Under the pieces are notes generated by a model. That model was not told the DNA's origin and did not search any database. It saw only the letters and a list, made by a program, of their open reading frames with translations. A stretch of 64,000 nt of DNA from Copromyces sp. CBS 386.78 (taxonomy: Eukaryota; Ascomycota; Sordariomycetes; Sordariales; Sordariaceae): contig MU839175.1 of NCBI GenBank assembly GCA_030685235.1, positions 109,282 to 173,281 on the forward strand. Direction: 5' to 3'. Numbering within the stretch: position 1 is the first letter of the stretch; each line of letters begins with the position of its first letter. Position numbers and translations under genes: made by a program. Positions 37,900 through 48,223 of this stretch are shown here, piece by piece.

Positions 37900-38200
37900 G
37901 ATTACATTACGCCGTTACCGCTAAATACCTATTTAGGCTAAACTTTTAAGTATATTACTATTATTATTAATCGACTTACTAAAATATAGTATTATATCGT
38001 AATAATAATTTTAAAAGCGGAAGAATTAGTAGACCGGTTTATCGATTATATTTATTCGATTTATAGCCTTCTAAATAATATACTTTCTAATAGAAGTACC
38101 TAATTCGTTTTATAATTCTAATTTACCCTTTATAAGCGGCTATCCGTAATTCGCAAATTTACTTCCGCTTTCCACCCCTAAACGAATACCTAGACCGAAC
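37900..38200 (+). pseudogene. Retrotransposon 1 integrase core
   Basis: Reads ILVIINRLTKI, then AEELVDRFIDYIYSIYSLLN and ILSNRST, which correspond to the VDRLTK and SDRGxQF motifs of Ty3/gypsy integrase with RIP-type Asp-to-Asn changes. Inactive. Confidence 0.8.
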
Positions 38201-39308
38201 GTATTAATATAGAAATAGAATAATTTTTAAAAATTTATATTAATTAAGTATAGATAGACTAAGTAAAGTAATTACTATTAGTAGAATTCGCTAGTAATAA
38301 TACTATTTCTTCGTTAATAAATATTTCCCCCTTCTTCGTTAATTATAAATATTACCCTCGTATAAATATAGAGCCCCATACCCCGCTGCTACTAAATTTC
38401 TCCCCAATTTAATTTAAAGAATATTATAAAGCTAACGAATTAATAGACCGCTTCTAATAGATTTAGAATTTCGTTATCTAATAATCTTATTATATATAGG
38501 AATAATATAAGGATAACGCTAATAAAAAATAAATCGACTCTATTAAATACCGTACCAATAATATAATTCTCTTTAATATAACTAACCTTACTAACGGACA
38601 TCCGTATACGAAATTATATCCCTATTAGGAAGGACTTTTTAAAATTATTTGCGCCGAATTATATATAATTTATCTTACCCTACTATTTAATATAAAATAC
38701 TTACTAATTTTCTATATTTTTATAATATAATTATAATTTAGCTAAAGCTTCCTAAGCTAGCCTACTATAATAAACATCTAAATTAACGAAAGTAGAATTA
38801 TAATATAGACCGATAGCTAGGAAAAGTACGAAGAATAGGCTTTCGAACGTTTTATAAATTATTAATAAATAAATAATAATAGGTATTAGAAATAGGAAAT
38901 TAAATAGAAGACTAATAACCCTACCTAGGAACTTATTAATAATATTATCGATTATAAGCACTATCTTTAATAATTCTACTACAAATACCCAGATAAACTA
39001 ATTCCCCTAGAGGTTTAAAGGGTTCTTAAGCGCTTCGCCGCCGATACCCTAACGTTAACGCCAATACCGGCAGCCCCCGAACTACTACGGCGCCGCTCTA
39101 ACCACTTAGTATAGCAAAAGACGGCCGCCACTATAAAAGATAAGATATAAAAGTGTATAGAAAAAGGCTTATACCTCGTATTTAGGAGGGTATTTCGGAA
39201 ATTAATAAATATTTATAAGGATAAGAAGTTACGGGAAGGGTCTTAAATCTATTATTTTATATATATATAGATTTTTCAACTCTTCGAACTTCTTTTAAAG
39301 GGGGATAA

Positions 39309-39560
39309 TATTATAGGGTTAGACCTATAATATACTATACTATATTAATTATATATATATTATACCGACTAAAGCCTAGAGTTCTAGCTACGTATATATT
39401 ATTGTTACGTACAGCCTTATGTACCCGCGTACGGTCTGGTCTGTAGGGCTCTCGCCTATATAGCTAGACCTCCGCGTATACTTCCTTCTCTCCTCCTTTC
39501 TCCTCATACAACAACGCATATCTCATCATACCCCCTACGGTGCCATCTCGCTCCGTGATA
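39309..39560 (+). repeat. 3' LTR of retrotransposon 1
   Basis: 252 bp beginning TATTATAGGGTTAGACC and ending CGCTCCGTGATA, directly after the polypurine tract. Its right half is less mutated than the 5' copy, its left part more so. Confidence 0.92.
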
Positions 39561-39802
39561 TTGTTACAGCCACAGCTGTTAGCGATTGTTACGGCTGTTA
39601 GCGATTGTTACGGCTGTTAGCGATACGTGTGCTGTGCAGGGGGTGTAATGGACTGTAATCTGGAAGCTTGGCGGTCGCGGTACGAGCGAGACTGGTGCTG
39701 GCGGGGAGGGGATGGTAGGGTTAGGGATATATGTGAGGAAAAAAGTGGATTACTGTTCAAATAGACAATTGTGACCGTGCGAATAGACTTTCTCATTAAA
39801 AA

Positions 39803-41353
39803 AGTTAAACTTAATATATTTAACATTGTAATACGAGATTTATTTACGTATATCCTTTTGGTAATTATATTTATAAATTTAGAAGATACTAATATTAAAC
39901 GGTTATAAGAAATAGGTAGAGTAAGGAGGAAGGAGGAAAAGGATAACGTTATTCTAGTAATAACGTTTATAAAATTCGATAGTATAATAGTTATTTTAGT
40001 TATTTAATAGAAGTAGGCGCTTCTCTTCCTTATTAAGCGGTATAGAATATTGGTTCTAGTAATTAAATTAGTATAACGCTAATTAATTAACGATATATCC
40101 TTTTGGCGAGGTAATTATAATTATATCGTCGTAGAGGTGGGTATTAAAATAGTTTTATATAATTTTAATATTAAGAAGGATAATAAATAGTAGAATAATG
40201 TGGTTAATTGTTAATATATATTTTATTACGGTAATAAATTCCCTTATATTAGGGTTAGAGGTTTAAACTATTGAGATCTCTTAATAAATCTAGACTATTT
40301 AAGACTTCGTAAGGTAGTTTACCCTATAATTAGACTCGTTTTTATTCTATTAGTTATTTAGTACGATATTATATTTTATAATATACTTACAATAGAATTT
40401 AAAGACTTCTTCTATATAAAATTTAAATTATACTATTTTTCGTACTTAAATAAGGGATTTCGTATGTATTATTTTAAATTCGCTATAGCAGTTTATATAT
40501 TTTTCTACTTATTATATTGACATATCGTCTAGCTTATTATTTAAGCGTAGAATTTATTATACTATTAATTAGATCTTTCTACTAATTATATCCCCTCTTG
40601 TATTTTATACGTTAATTAATTGAATTTAATTAATGTTAATTATATATAAAGATTATTAATTAATTAATTAATTAATAATAACACGAATATTAATTTAAAT
40701 TAATATAGCGAAGTCTTCTTCGTTTATTAATTTTTTATTATAATTTCTATTTAACGATTTGGGTTTAATATTTTTAATATAGTTTCGTATTATATAGTAT
40801 AGTGTATTATATACGGTAGCGGTTGCTTGGATAGTTTTGAATCGCTTTTAGTTGTATACGTTAGCAGTAAATTCGACTGCTTTATTAATATCTTCTTTGG
40901 GAATACTTTTACGGTAAGGTTTGCGTTTAGGTTTCGAAATCCGTAGTGCTATCGTATAGAGTTCGTTTCGTTGTTTATAAATTTAGTAATAGTAAATGAA
41001 GTTGGCGATATAAGGAATAGGGAGAAATATTTAGGAATGAAAAACGTGGCCGCGACTGGTATATACTCTGGGTATGTAGTAATTTAGAAAAGCACGTGCC
41101 TCTTATTTATATACTAGAGTATAGAAAAAAGTAGATATTTTACTGTACTTTTATTCGTAATATTAAAATAAAAGATATAATAAATATAAAATAACCGTTA
41201 AATAGAGAAAGATAAAGCGAATAATTTGGCGCGTTTACTTTTTAAATCCATGTATTGTATGTGGAGGAATTAACGTACGAATAGCTTTATTACCTTTTAC
41301 GATACATAGTTATATTAGGCTACCTTTATTTACTAATAGATTTGCAGGGGGGT
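39803..41353 (-). pseudogene. Pogo-like transposase remnant, N-terminal half
   Basis: RIP-altered frame on the minus strand with helix-turn-helix-like sequence between about 40.6 and 41.0 kb. Gene start would be near 41.2 kb. Interrupted at 39802 by E1, with the remainder left of 27548. Confidence 0.5.
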
Positions 41354-41457
41354 ATATGTACCCTAAAATTTTGCTAATTGCTAACGTTTTTACTAATTGC
41401 TAAACCAGACCCCATACTGCGTATGGGGTCTGAGGCGCTTCTAGCTCAGACGAGTAG
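41354..41457 (-). repeat. Right TIR of the pogo-like element
   Basis: Inverted partner of 25963-26066. It has the same hairpin position (AGACCCC-ATAC-tgc-GTAT-GGGGTCT on the + strand) and the doubled TTGCTAATTGCT motif. The stem differs from the left one at two base pairs, both compensated. Confidence 0.88.
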
Positions 41458-41492
41458 AAGGAGAAGGAGACTAGTATACTAAGTACTGCATA

Positions 41493-42048
41493 TTCTCATT
41501 CAAGTGGGATTTATTCCCACACTGTTTTGGCCAATTATATTTGTAGGAGGACCTTTACGCAACGTTTCAACGGGGCATGCAGGCCTCAGCAAGCGACAAC
41601 ATTGGTCGCGACAGAGGGAGATAAAGGCGTATTTGGTTCAACTATCAAAACAAAAGTTTATATAGGGAAATTATCCCTGTCAGCCAACACATTACAAATC
41701 GTAAGATAAATCCGGCGTCGGACCTCCTTTACCCCCTATAACCCCCCTATAACCCCCTTGTAAGCTGAATGCACTAGGCTCTTAGCCGTACCTCCCCTAT
41801 ATACAGCTTGAATATACTTGTATAAGGTCTTATTAACTTCCTAATCTAGTATATAATAGTTTATTCTATTGGTTTCTATTTTTACGGGTTGGACTATAAA
41901 GATAGAGCGTTTTATTAGTTAATAGGAGGTACAAAGCGCCATCTACGGCACGCAACTGACGCTTTGTACCCTCCTCTACCCTTGTTAAAAATAGATGGAA
42001 AAGTTGTTGGTTGAACTAAACGCGCCCTAAATCCCACTTGAATGAGAA
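41493..42048. mobile_element. 556-bp TA-flanked inverted-repeat element E4, hardly RIP-mutated
   Basis: Perfect 20-bp inverted ends (TTCTCATTCAAGTGGGATTT) with TA on both outer sides (41491-41492 and 42049-42050). This suits a Tc1/mariner-type miniature element. The interior contains a smaller hairpin GAGGTACAAAGCG...CGCTTTGTACC (about 41925-41972) and a 60-codon frame without recognisable features. It lies 35 bp right of the pogo-like element. Confidence 0.8.
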
Positions 42049-42050
42049 TA

Positions 42051-43150
42051 AGCGGTATAGTGAAATAGGTAAATAAAACTCAAACCCGTAGGCTAGGTCG
42101 CTAACGATCTCTAACTAATCAATACACTATATAGAGGCGTAAAGCTTTACTTGCAGTGGTCCGTGCTAGATACCTGACAAGGGGGTTTTACTTAGCTCGC
42201 AACCGTAGTACGTACCCCCGTACCTCGACGTTGCAGTGGTACCTCAAGGCAGGTGGAAAGGCGAAAGACAGGACCCGCGCCGCGCGACTTCTTACACCAA
42301 TAGCACTCCTTTGTTTATACCCCAAAAGAACGGTCTTTTGTGGCGCGGCAGAACGCATTATGTCTGCCAACCAATCGCCTCGGCCGCACGAGCTATGTTT
42401 GCCATAACGACTTCCGCCTGGCCGAAACCAAGACATCCAACACAAAACTTACAGCCCCAAGTCTATACATACGGATTGTTTCCTCCGTCCCCCAACTGAA
42501 GCCTGCAAGCAATAATTTTTTCAAGGCTGAGCGCAAACTTCAGTTCCAATTCACGAGTAGGGGGTTGAAGAAAGGACCCGCACCGCACTACAACCCCCAA
42601 GTACTGAAGCTACTCACTTCACTAGGTAGACTAGGTATTGTTAGAGGATCATGATTATGTACCGAGTACTTCTTGACATGCTGAAGCTAACCTTATTAAG
42701 CAACGGCAAAGCCGCAAAATGGCTCGTACTTAAACATGCTGTGCTCCGGTTTGTCTAGGAGTTACAACCCTTACCCAGAAGATGATCGGTATGTAATGGG
42801 TACTTTATACGATTAGCTACTGTAGCACTCAAAAACCTCGAGCCAAAGTGGGAAAAAGCAACGTTTGGCGTGGTGACAGCACCTGGCTGGACTGGGACCT
42901 TGGGCTCCTCATCGAAGAATCAAAAGGCGTCCGCCGTGTTTCCTAGAAACAGCCTACTCTCCGCTTTCATGGAACGTACCCGTGCCACGCCGCCTACTTC
43001 CTTTAAGGATGCCTTACTATTCTAAAATACCCGGCTACCGAGTGCGATGCTGGATCCCTAATATAGTAATACACAGCCGGAGTTGAAGCGTGTTTGGGAT
43101 CTACATTTTTGCACTACAATGCCTCCCCGGCTAAACTCGACCCGGGTAAA
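42051..43150. other. GC-normal island in the RIP block, unidentified
   Basis: About 1.1 kb of balanced composition with CA/TG dinucleotides. Frames of 83-104 codons (42156-42654) overlap on both strands without clear motif. The right border is sharp at about 43150, next to the inverted repeat CGACCCGGGTAAACTCGGGTCG (42-bp vicinity of 43139). I do not recognise it. Confidence 0.5.
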
Positions 43151-46100
43151 CTCGGGTCGGCTTATATGCCAGGGATCTTAATTATAAATGAAATGCTAGA
43201 TTCTCAATCTCTTTTATAATTATACGTATATATATAATTGGTATTTAAATTGGTTAATATTTGGTATTTAAGTTGTACTAATAGTAGCTAGAGTGCCGGA
43301 TACCGGATACCGGGATCGGAAGTAGTAATGCCGGGTGCCCGGAATCTTGGTATTTAATAATTTCAAGCATTTGGTACTGGTAACTTTTCCGGTAATCTCC
43401 TTTTCTTATTTGCTTACCATATAAGAAAGGTACGGTTAGAAGCTATACGTAGAGTATTTAAGTCGAATAGTATGTCGAATATAAGGCCTTGTATGGTTTT
43501 TATTCGTAAGTAAGCTATATATATAAGCCCTACTTAAAAATCCCGCTTCGAAATATTTAATATAGCTATATCGAATATACATCCCTATAATTTATATACT
43601 ATAATAGTATATACAATAATAAAGGGGAATTATATTCTTTTATATTAGGTATTCTTATAAAATATAAAATCTTTCGTAATTTTAAATATAAGGATATCAT
43701 TGTAATACCGCTCCTAATCCCGTTTAGGGAAATATTAGGGGCTAGTATACCGATCTATTTTGACTAGTATTATAAAGGGGACGCCTTTTAAATTTTCTTC
43801 GTTATATATTTATTATTGGCGAGTAGGGAAATTAATATCCTAAACAATATCGAAGATAGTACCTAATATACCGTTAATTAGGCCGACTTCCGTCTAGAAA
43901 TTCTTAATAAATATTACCCTATTATTTAATATTAATAATAGTTCGACTTAAAAGTTATTAACTTCGGTAGGATTAACGTCCTTTATACCTAAACCCTTAT
44001 ACTCAACTTTTATTATAAGATAAAATTAATCTAATATTTCCAAATATTCGATATTATAAGTACAAATATCCTCTCGCTTAGGATAAATACGAAAAATACC
44101 CTTAAACTAAGTAGTATCTTTAGGGCTTAATGCGGTCTTTAGCTAAGAACGTAGTAAATCCCAATATTAGCGAATAGGATTATTATTACGTAATCTTTTA
44201 AAAGTAGTTTTAAAATCTGCTTAATTATCGCCTTATTAGCGAATAATTTGTTATAACATAATAATTTTATTAAATACGTAATAGTAGTTACGACCGCTTA
44301 TTTTTAAAGCCGGTAAAATTTGTTAATTATAAAATAATAGTTTTTATCGAATTGGGGGTAATTAATAGAAATTACTAAATAGAAAAATATTTCTACCCTT
44401 AAATAATTGAATCTAATATTTTGGAAAGGTTTGTCGAAATTGTTAATTAATAAAGTTAAATATTTGAAGTTCTAATATTAACTTCTTATTAATAATAAAA
44501 TATCGATATAGCCATAGTTTAACTTATAGTTGAATTAAATTAATACTATCTAAGGTTGTAATAGTAATTTCGGAATTATTCTAGTTAACGTTAGTAATTT
44601 TAGGAATAATAGGTAGTTTGAATAAGGAGTATAGAATTTAGCCGTTAATATTATTGGTTGCTATATTAGTAGGAGTACTATAAATAACTAGATTATTCTT
44701 TCTTCTTCCTTTAATTATCTATTTTAATTTGAAAGATAAAAGGTAAATAAGATACGATTTTCTAACACCTCTACGGCTATTAACTTATAAAAGTAAGGGT
44801 AGAATACAAATAATTTATTAAATATTATTATTATAATTAAAAATCGATTAATAATAAGAAATAAATTAATTAAATATAACTTTTTAAATTAGATTAAGGT
44901 TATTAATAGCTATAGAAATAATATTAGGAATATCTTCTACCAAATTGTAATTATTAGCCTTCATATTACTCAAATAATTATATTAGTATTTTAATAGATT
45001 TTAATAATTTATTTATTAAAGTTAGTTATATAATATATTTTGAAGCTTATAACCTAATATTCCGAAATTGCTATTATTATTAACCTATTAATATATAGGA
45101 ACTTCTCGGGTTAATACTTGCTAGGGCTCTCTTCGTCTTTCATTTTAAAATAGAAATTCAAACTCTTTATTAGGTTCGCTATCGGGAATATTACTATAAT
45201 AATCGTTACGGTAATCGTGAACTTCTATATATATTAAATATATATCCGAATATATTTCTAATTTTTAACGGTAATTATTTAAATTAACAATAATAAATAA
45301 ATCTAGTTGGTTGTGATAGGGATAATTCAATATTAGTTTAATTCTATACTAATTTTTATATTAGGCTTCGTTATTAAACTTATAAATAGGGTAGTAGTTA
45401 AATACCTTCTTTTTAATACGATTACCTAGACGGCGGTTAATACTAATATTAAACCGAATAAATTATTTAAAGTAATTAATATTTTCGAAGTTATTTAGAC
45501 GTAATAAGTATTTAATATATTAGGTATATATTTAAACCGGCTAACCTTCTTTAATAAATACTCTTAGTAGAAGTAACCTATCTAAATAACGATAATCTAT
45601 ATTAACGATTTTACGAGTGCTTTTATTAAAGGGTAAATTAAAAAGAAGATAACTAATTTTTTATATAGATTAATTTTATTTAGCAATAAAGGAGTTAATT
45701 ATTTTTATAGTAAAAGAAACAATATAATTATCGGATACAATATTAGGGGCAATTTATTAAATAATTTCTTTAAAGGTTTTTAATTATTTTTCTACTTTCG
45801 AATAATATTTAATAATATAAATAACAACGGTATCGTAACTAGTATATAGCTGAATATTCGTATTAATATACTATTCTAAAGTAATAGTACAGTTATAATT
45901 ATTTATATAATTATCGTTTCGTTTCCTATTATATAATTAATACTTTAGGTTAAAATTGCGTATAAAGTGTAGTTTTAAATAATAATTTTTAGGAAAGTAA
46001 AAACAATAGATTTTAAATATTAGATTATTTAATTGGAAGGCGCCCCAATTAAACCGTTTAATACAGAAATAATAATTATTAATATAGTAACTATATTATT

Positions 46101-47515
46101 ATATTCAGTTAACTATTCTAGATAGGAAATCGAAAGTAGGCGGGTAAATACTTTCTTCTTTAGGGCTATTACTAATCCTAATAGTAAGAAGGTCTCTCTT
46201 TCCTTAATAACTAATTCGTACTAGCTTAAGGTTGAAGGCGGTAAATATAAAAACCTTATAGATTTGCAAACTCCTTTCAAATATTTTCGTCGGTTAAATT
46301 AAATATATAAATATATAATACTTAGTAAATACTATAATTGTAACCGCTTCCTCGAGCTTAAAATTTAATATAGTACCAAAAGTCCTTGATTTTGAACTTT
46401 AGGAGCAATATATATTTCCGGAATAATTCGAATCGTCTTTGAAGGTAGTAAGCGGTAATGTGAGGGTTTTTTTTTAAATTCTTTCGGGCAATATTTTCCC
46501 GAAGTTATATAGACCTAGCTTTCTATATTTCGTAATTGGGTATATATCGAATAAGGCTTTCCTAATAATTGTCGGTTACGCTAAATATTATAAATATAGC
46601 CGATATATTTAATGCTTGGATATAAGTATAAAGTTTACGGCTTTTACGGATTTAGAAAGGCCGTATACCCTTTATAGTATAAATAAACTTAACGACCGAT
46701 TAGAGAAAGTATTATACTTTTAGGGTATTGGATTCGACGGCCTTTCGTAATATTTTAATATTAAGCAAATTATTTATATTACCGCAACCCGAACGTACGA
46801 AAAACCTGCTTTTTCTATTGGTTTACTTGCGTATTAGGGTATTGAAAACGACGAAGGGGAATTAGTAATATCGAATGAACCGGCTATTATACTATTTGAA
46901 TACGTATTGAATATAGTCAGTAAATTCGATAAAATATATATAAGGTTTAATAAAATTTGTTTTCTCCTTAAGATAAAGGGTTAAGAATGCTAATAATAAA
47001 ATATATTGAAATTTATTTTATTCCTTAATAGGGGTATTCTATAATAGATTAAATTCAATAAATAATTAAATTGGGGGATATTGGCCGGGAGCGGATTGGA
47101 TTAGTATATTTCTAGGTTATTGTATACCCGGACCTTGACCGGTATTTGGGCCTTCCCCTCTACTTAGTTGTTAACGAAATTGTTCTATATTTGCTTAATC
47201 GGTTATAAGGTTAGGGAGGGCGGTAATTTTTCGTTAAAAAGCTTTATCTTCGTTATTTTCTTCCTCTTCCTTTTCCTTATTAAGATTAAGATTATAGTTA
47301 TCCGGGAAGTTATTAGGGTTAATTTCGTAAATTACCAATTTATTATATATATTCCTATTAGGAAGTGCCGTTAGTTGTTTAAATCGACCTTTAATAATTT
47401 TAATATCCCAATATTTAGGGTATTTTACTTTTAAATAGTTAAATTAAATACGAATTTTATATAGGTTAATTATTATAACCTATCTAATGCGGCGGGCAAT
47501 ACAGAGTTTATTTCT
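43151..47515. other. RIP-degraded repeat DNA, family not determined
   Basis: A/T-rich, nearly free of CA/TG, with no readable gene on either strand. A possible polypurine tract followed by TATTGGCCGGGAGC at about 47066-47085 may mark the 3' LTR of another retroelement in + orientation, but I could not find the matching 5' LTR. Confidence 0.5.
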
Positions 47516-48215
47516 AAGAAAGTCTTTTCGGACCGTAGTAAAAGTCTTTCTATACCGTAGCCCCACCCACTTACACCCTTCCCGCGCGCTAATGCACACC
47601 AAAATTTTTGAGCTAATTAAATCGCTTGCATCCAAATCGCGGTCCACACTCTACTTCGCCCACCCAAATGTGCACCCAGATGTGCACTTAAATGTGCACC
47701 CAGATGTGCACCCAAATATGCACCCAGATTAGCTACTTTATAGCGCACTTTACAGCGTACTTAGCGGTACGGTCGCAAACGGTCGCACATCGCTCAATTG
47801 AATCGCTCAATTGAATCGCTCAACTGAATTACTCAATTAACTATTAACAACTGTCAACAACTGTCAACGACTGTTAGCCAGACGAAAGTGCGTTGTTTAC
47901 TTGGCAATGTCTTATAATACGTACAATAGTGGTTTAATTAATTATAAGGAGGGTGCACATCTAGGTGCACATTTGGGTACACATCTGAGTGCACATCCAA
48001 GTACATATCTGGGTACACATCTGGGTGCACATTTGGGTGCATATTTGGGTATATATTTATAATTTGGGTGGGCGAAGTAGAGTGTGGACCGCGATTTGGA
48101 TGCGAGCGATTTGATTAGCTCAAAAATTTTGGTGTGCATTAGCGTAGCTTGGCGCCCGGGAAGGGTGGGGCTACGGTATAGGAAGACTTTTATTACGGTC
48201 CGAAAAGACTTTCTC
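47516..48215. mobile_element. MULE-type miniature element E5 (700 bp), long palindrome
   Basis: Ends AAGAAAGTCTTTTCGGACCG and inverted copy; target duplication TTATTTCT (47508-47515, 48216-48223). About 200 bp of each arm are mutually inverted, including GCTAATGCACACCAAAATTT, AGTCCACACTCTACTTCGCC-like sequence and a 12-bp minisatellite (GTGCACCCAGAT and its complement). The arms therefore encode the same artefactual frame on both strands. Non-coding. Confidence 0.9.
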
Positions 48216-48223
48216 TTATTTCT

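Larger units (their letters stand above)
27933..39560 (+). mobile_element. Ty3/gypsy LTR retrotransposon 1, RIP-inactivated
   Basis: LTRs of 252 bp at 27933-28184 and 39309-39560 are flanked by TTATT (27928-27932) and TTGTT (39561-39565), a 5-bp target duplication changed by one RIP-type transition. A polypurine tract (AAAGGGGGATAA) precedes the right LTR, fixing the + orientation. The degraded frame reads gag (about 28.6-30.2 kb, with Asn/Ser-rich tail), reverse transcriptase (31.83-32.14 and 36.34-36.8), RNase H (about 36.9) and integrase core (37.93-38.16). RT before integrase identifies Ty3/gypsy. Two MULE-type elements (E2, E3) interrupt the RT. Stops are everywhere, so the element cannot be autonomous. 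Confidence 0.92.
27548..39794. mobile_element. MULE-type miniature element E1, interrupted by LTR retrotransposon 1
   Basis: The left end GAGAAAGTCTATTCGCACGG and the right end (reversed, GAGAAAGTCTATTCGCACGG) are inverted copies over about 50 bp, flanked by the perfect 8-bp duplication ATTAAAAA (27540-27547 and 39795-39802). Without the retrotransposon the element is about 610 bp. It shares its TIR family and interior (ACCCTCGCGCGGC near the left, GCTTGGCGGTCGCGGTACGA near the right, TGTTACGGCTGTTAGCGAT minisatellite) with E9 at 62684-63542. Non-coding. Confidence 0.9.
25963..41457 (-). mobile_element. RIP-degraded pogo/Fot1-like DNA transposon, split by nested insertions
   Basis: Inverted ends of about 104 bp at 25963-26066 and 41354-41457 (CTACTCGTCTGRGCTAGAA start), about 90 percent alike. 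TA sits at the same place in both ends (CTA/TAG), compatible with TA target duplication. Removing the insertion 27548-39802 leaves about 3.2 kb. On the minus strand at about 40.6-41.0 kb the degraded frame reads KTIQATATVYNTLYY and KKLINEEDFAIL, the pattern of the psq/CENP-B-type helix-turn-helix of pogo transposases (ATVxxVPxxTLxxR...RKLxxxEExxL). The remaining catalytic part should be left of 27548 but is too mutated for me to read. Superfamily is moderate confidence; the element itself is well supported. Confidence 0.75.

Noticed and set aside
38752..38961. Hydrophobic minus-strand frame that resembles a membrane protein
   Set aside because: A/T-rich RIP DNA of the retrotransposon; Ile/Leu/Phe-rich frames arise from composition alone.
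42156..42654. Overlapping frames in the GC-normal island
   Set aside because: Three frames overlap on both strands without motif or clear start; kept only as an unidentified island.
47487..48139. Two frames containing the same segment MHTKIFELIKSLASKS on opposite strands
   Set aside because: They lie in the inverted arms of E5 and are mirror images of non-coding TIR-adjacent sequence.
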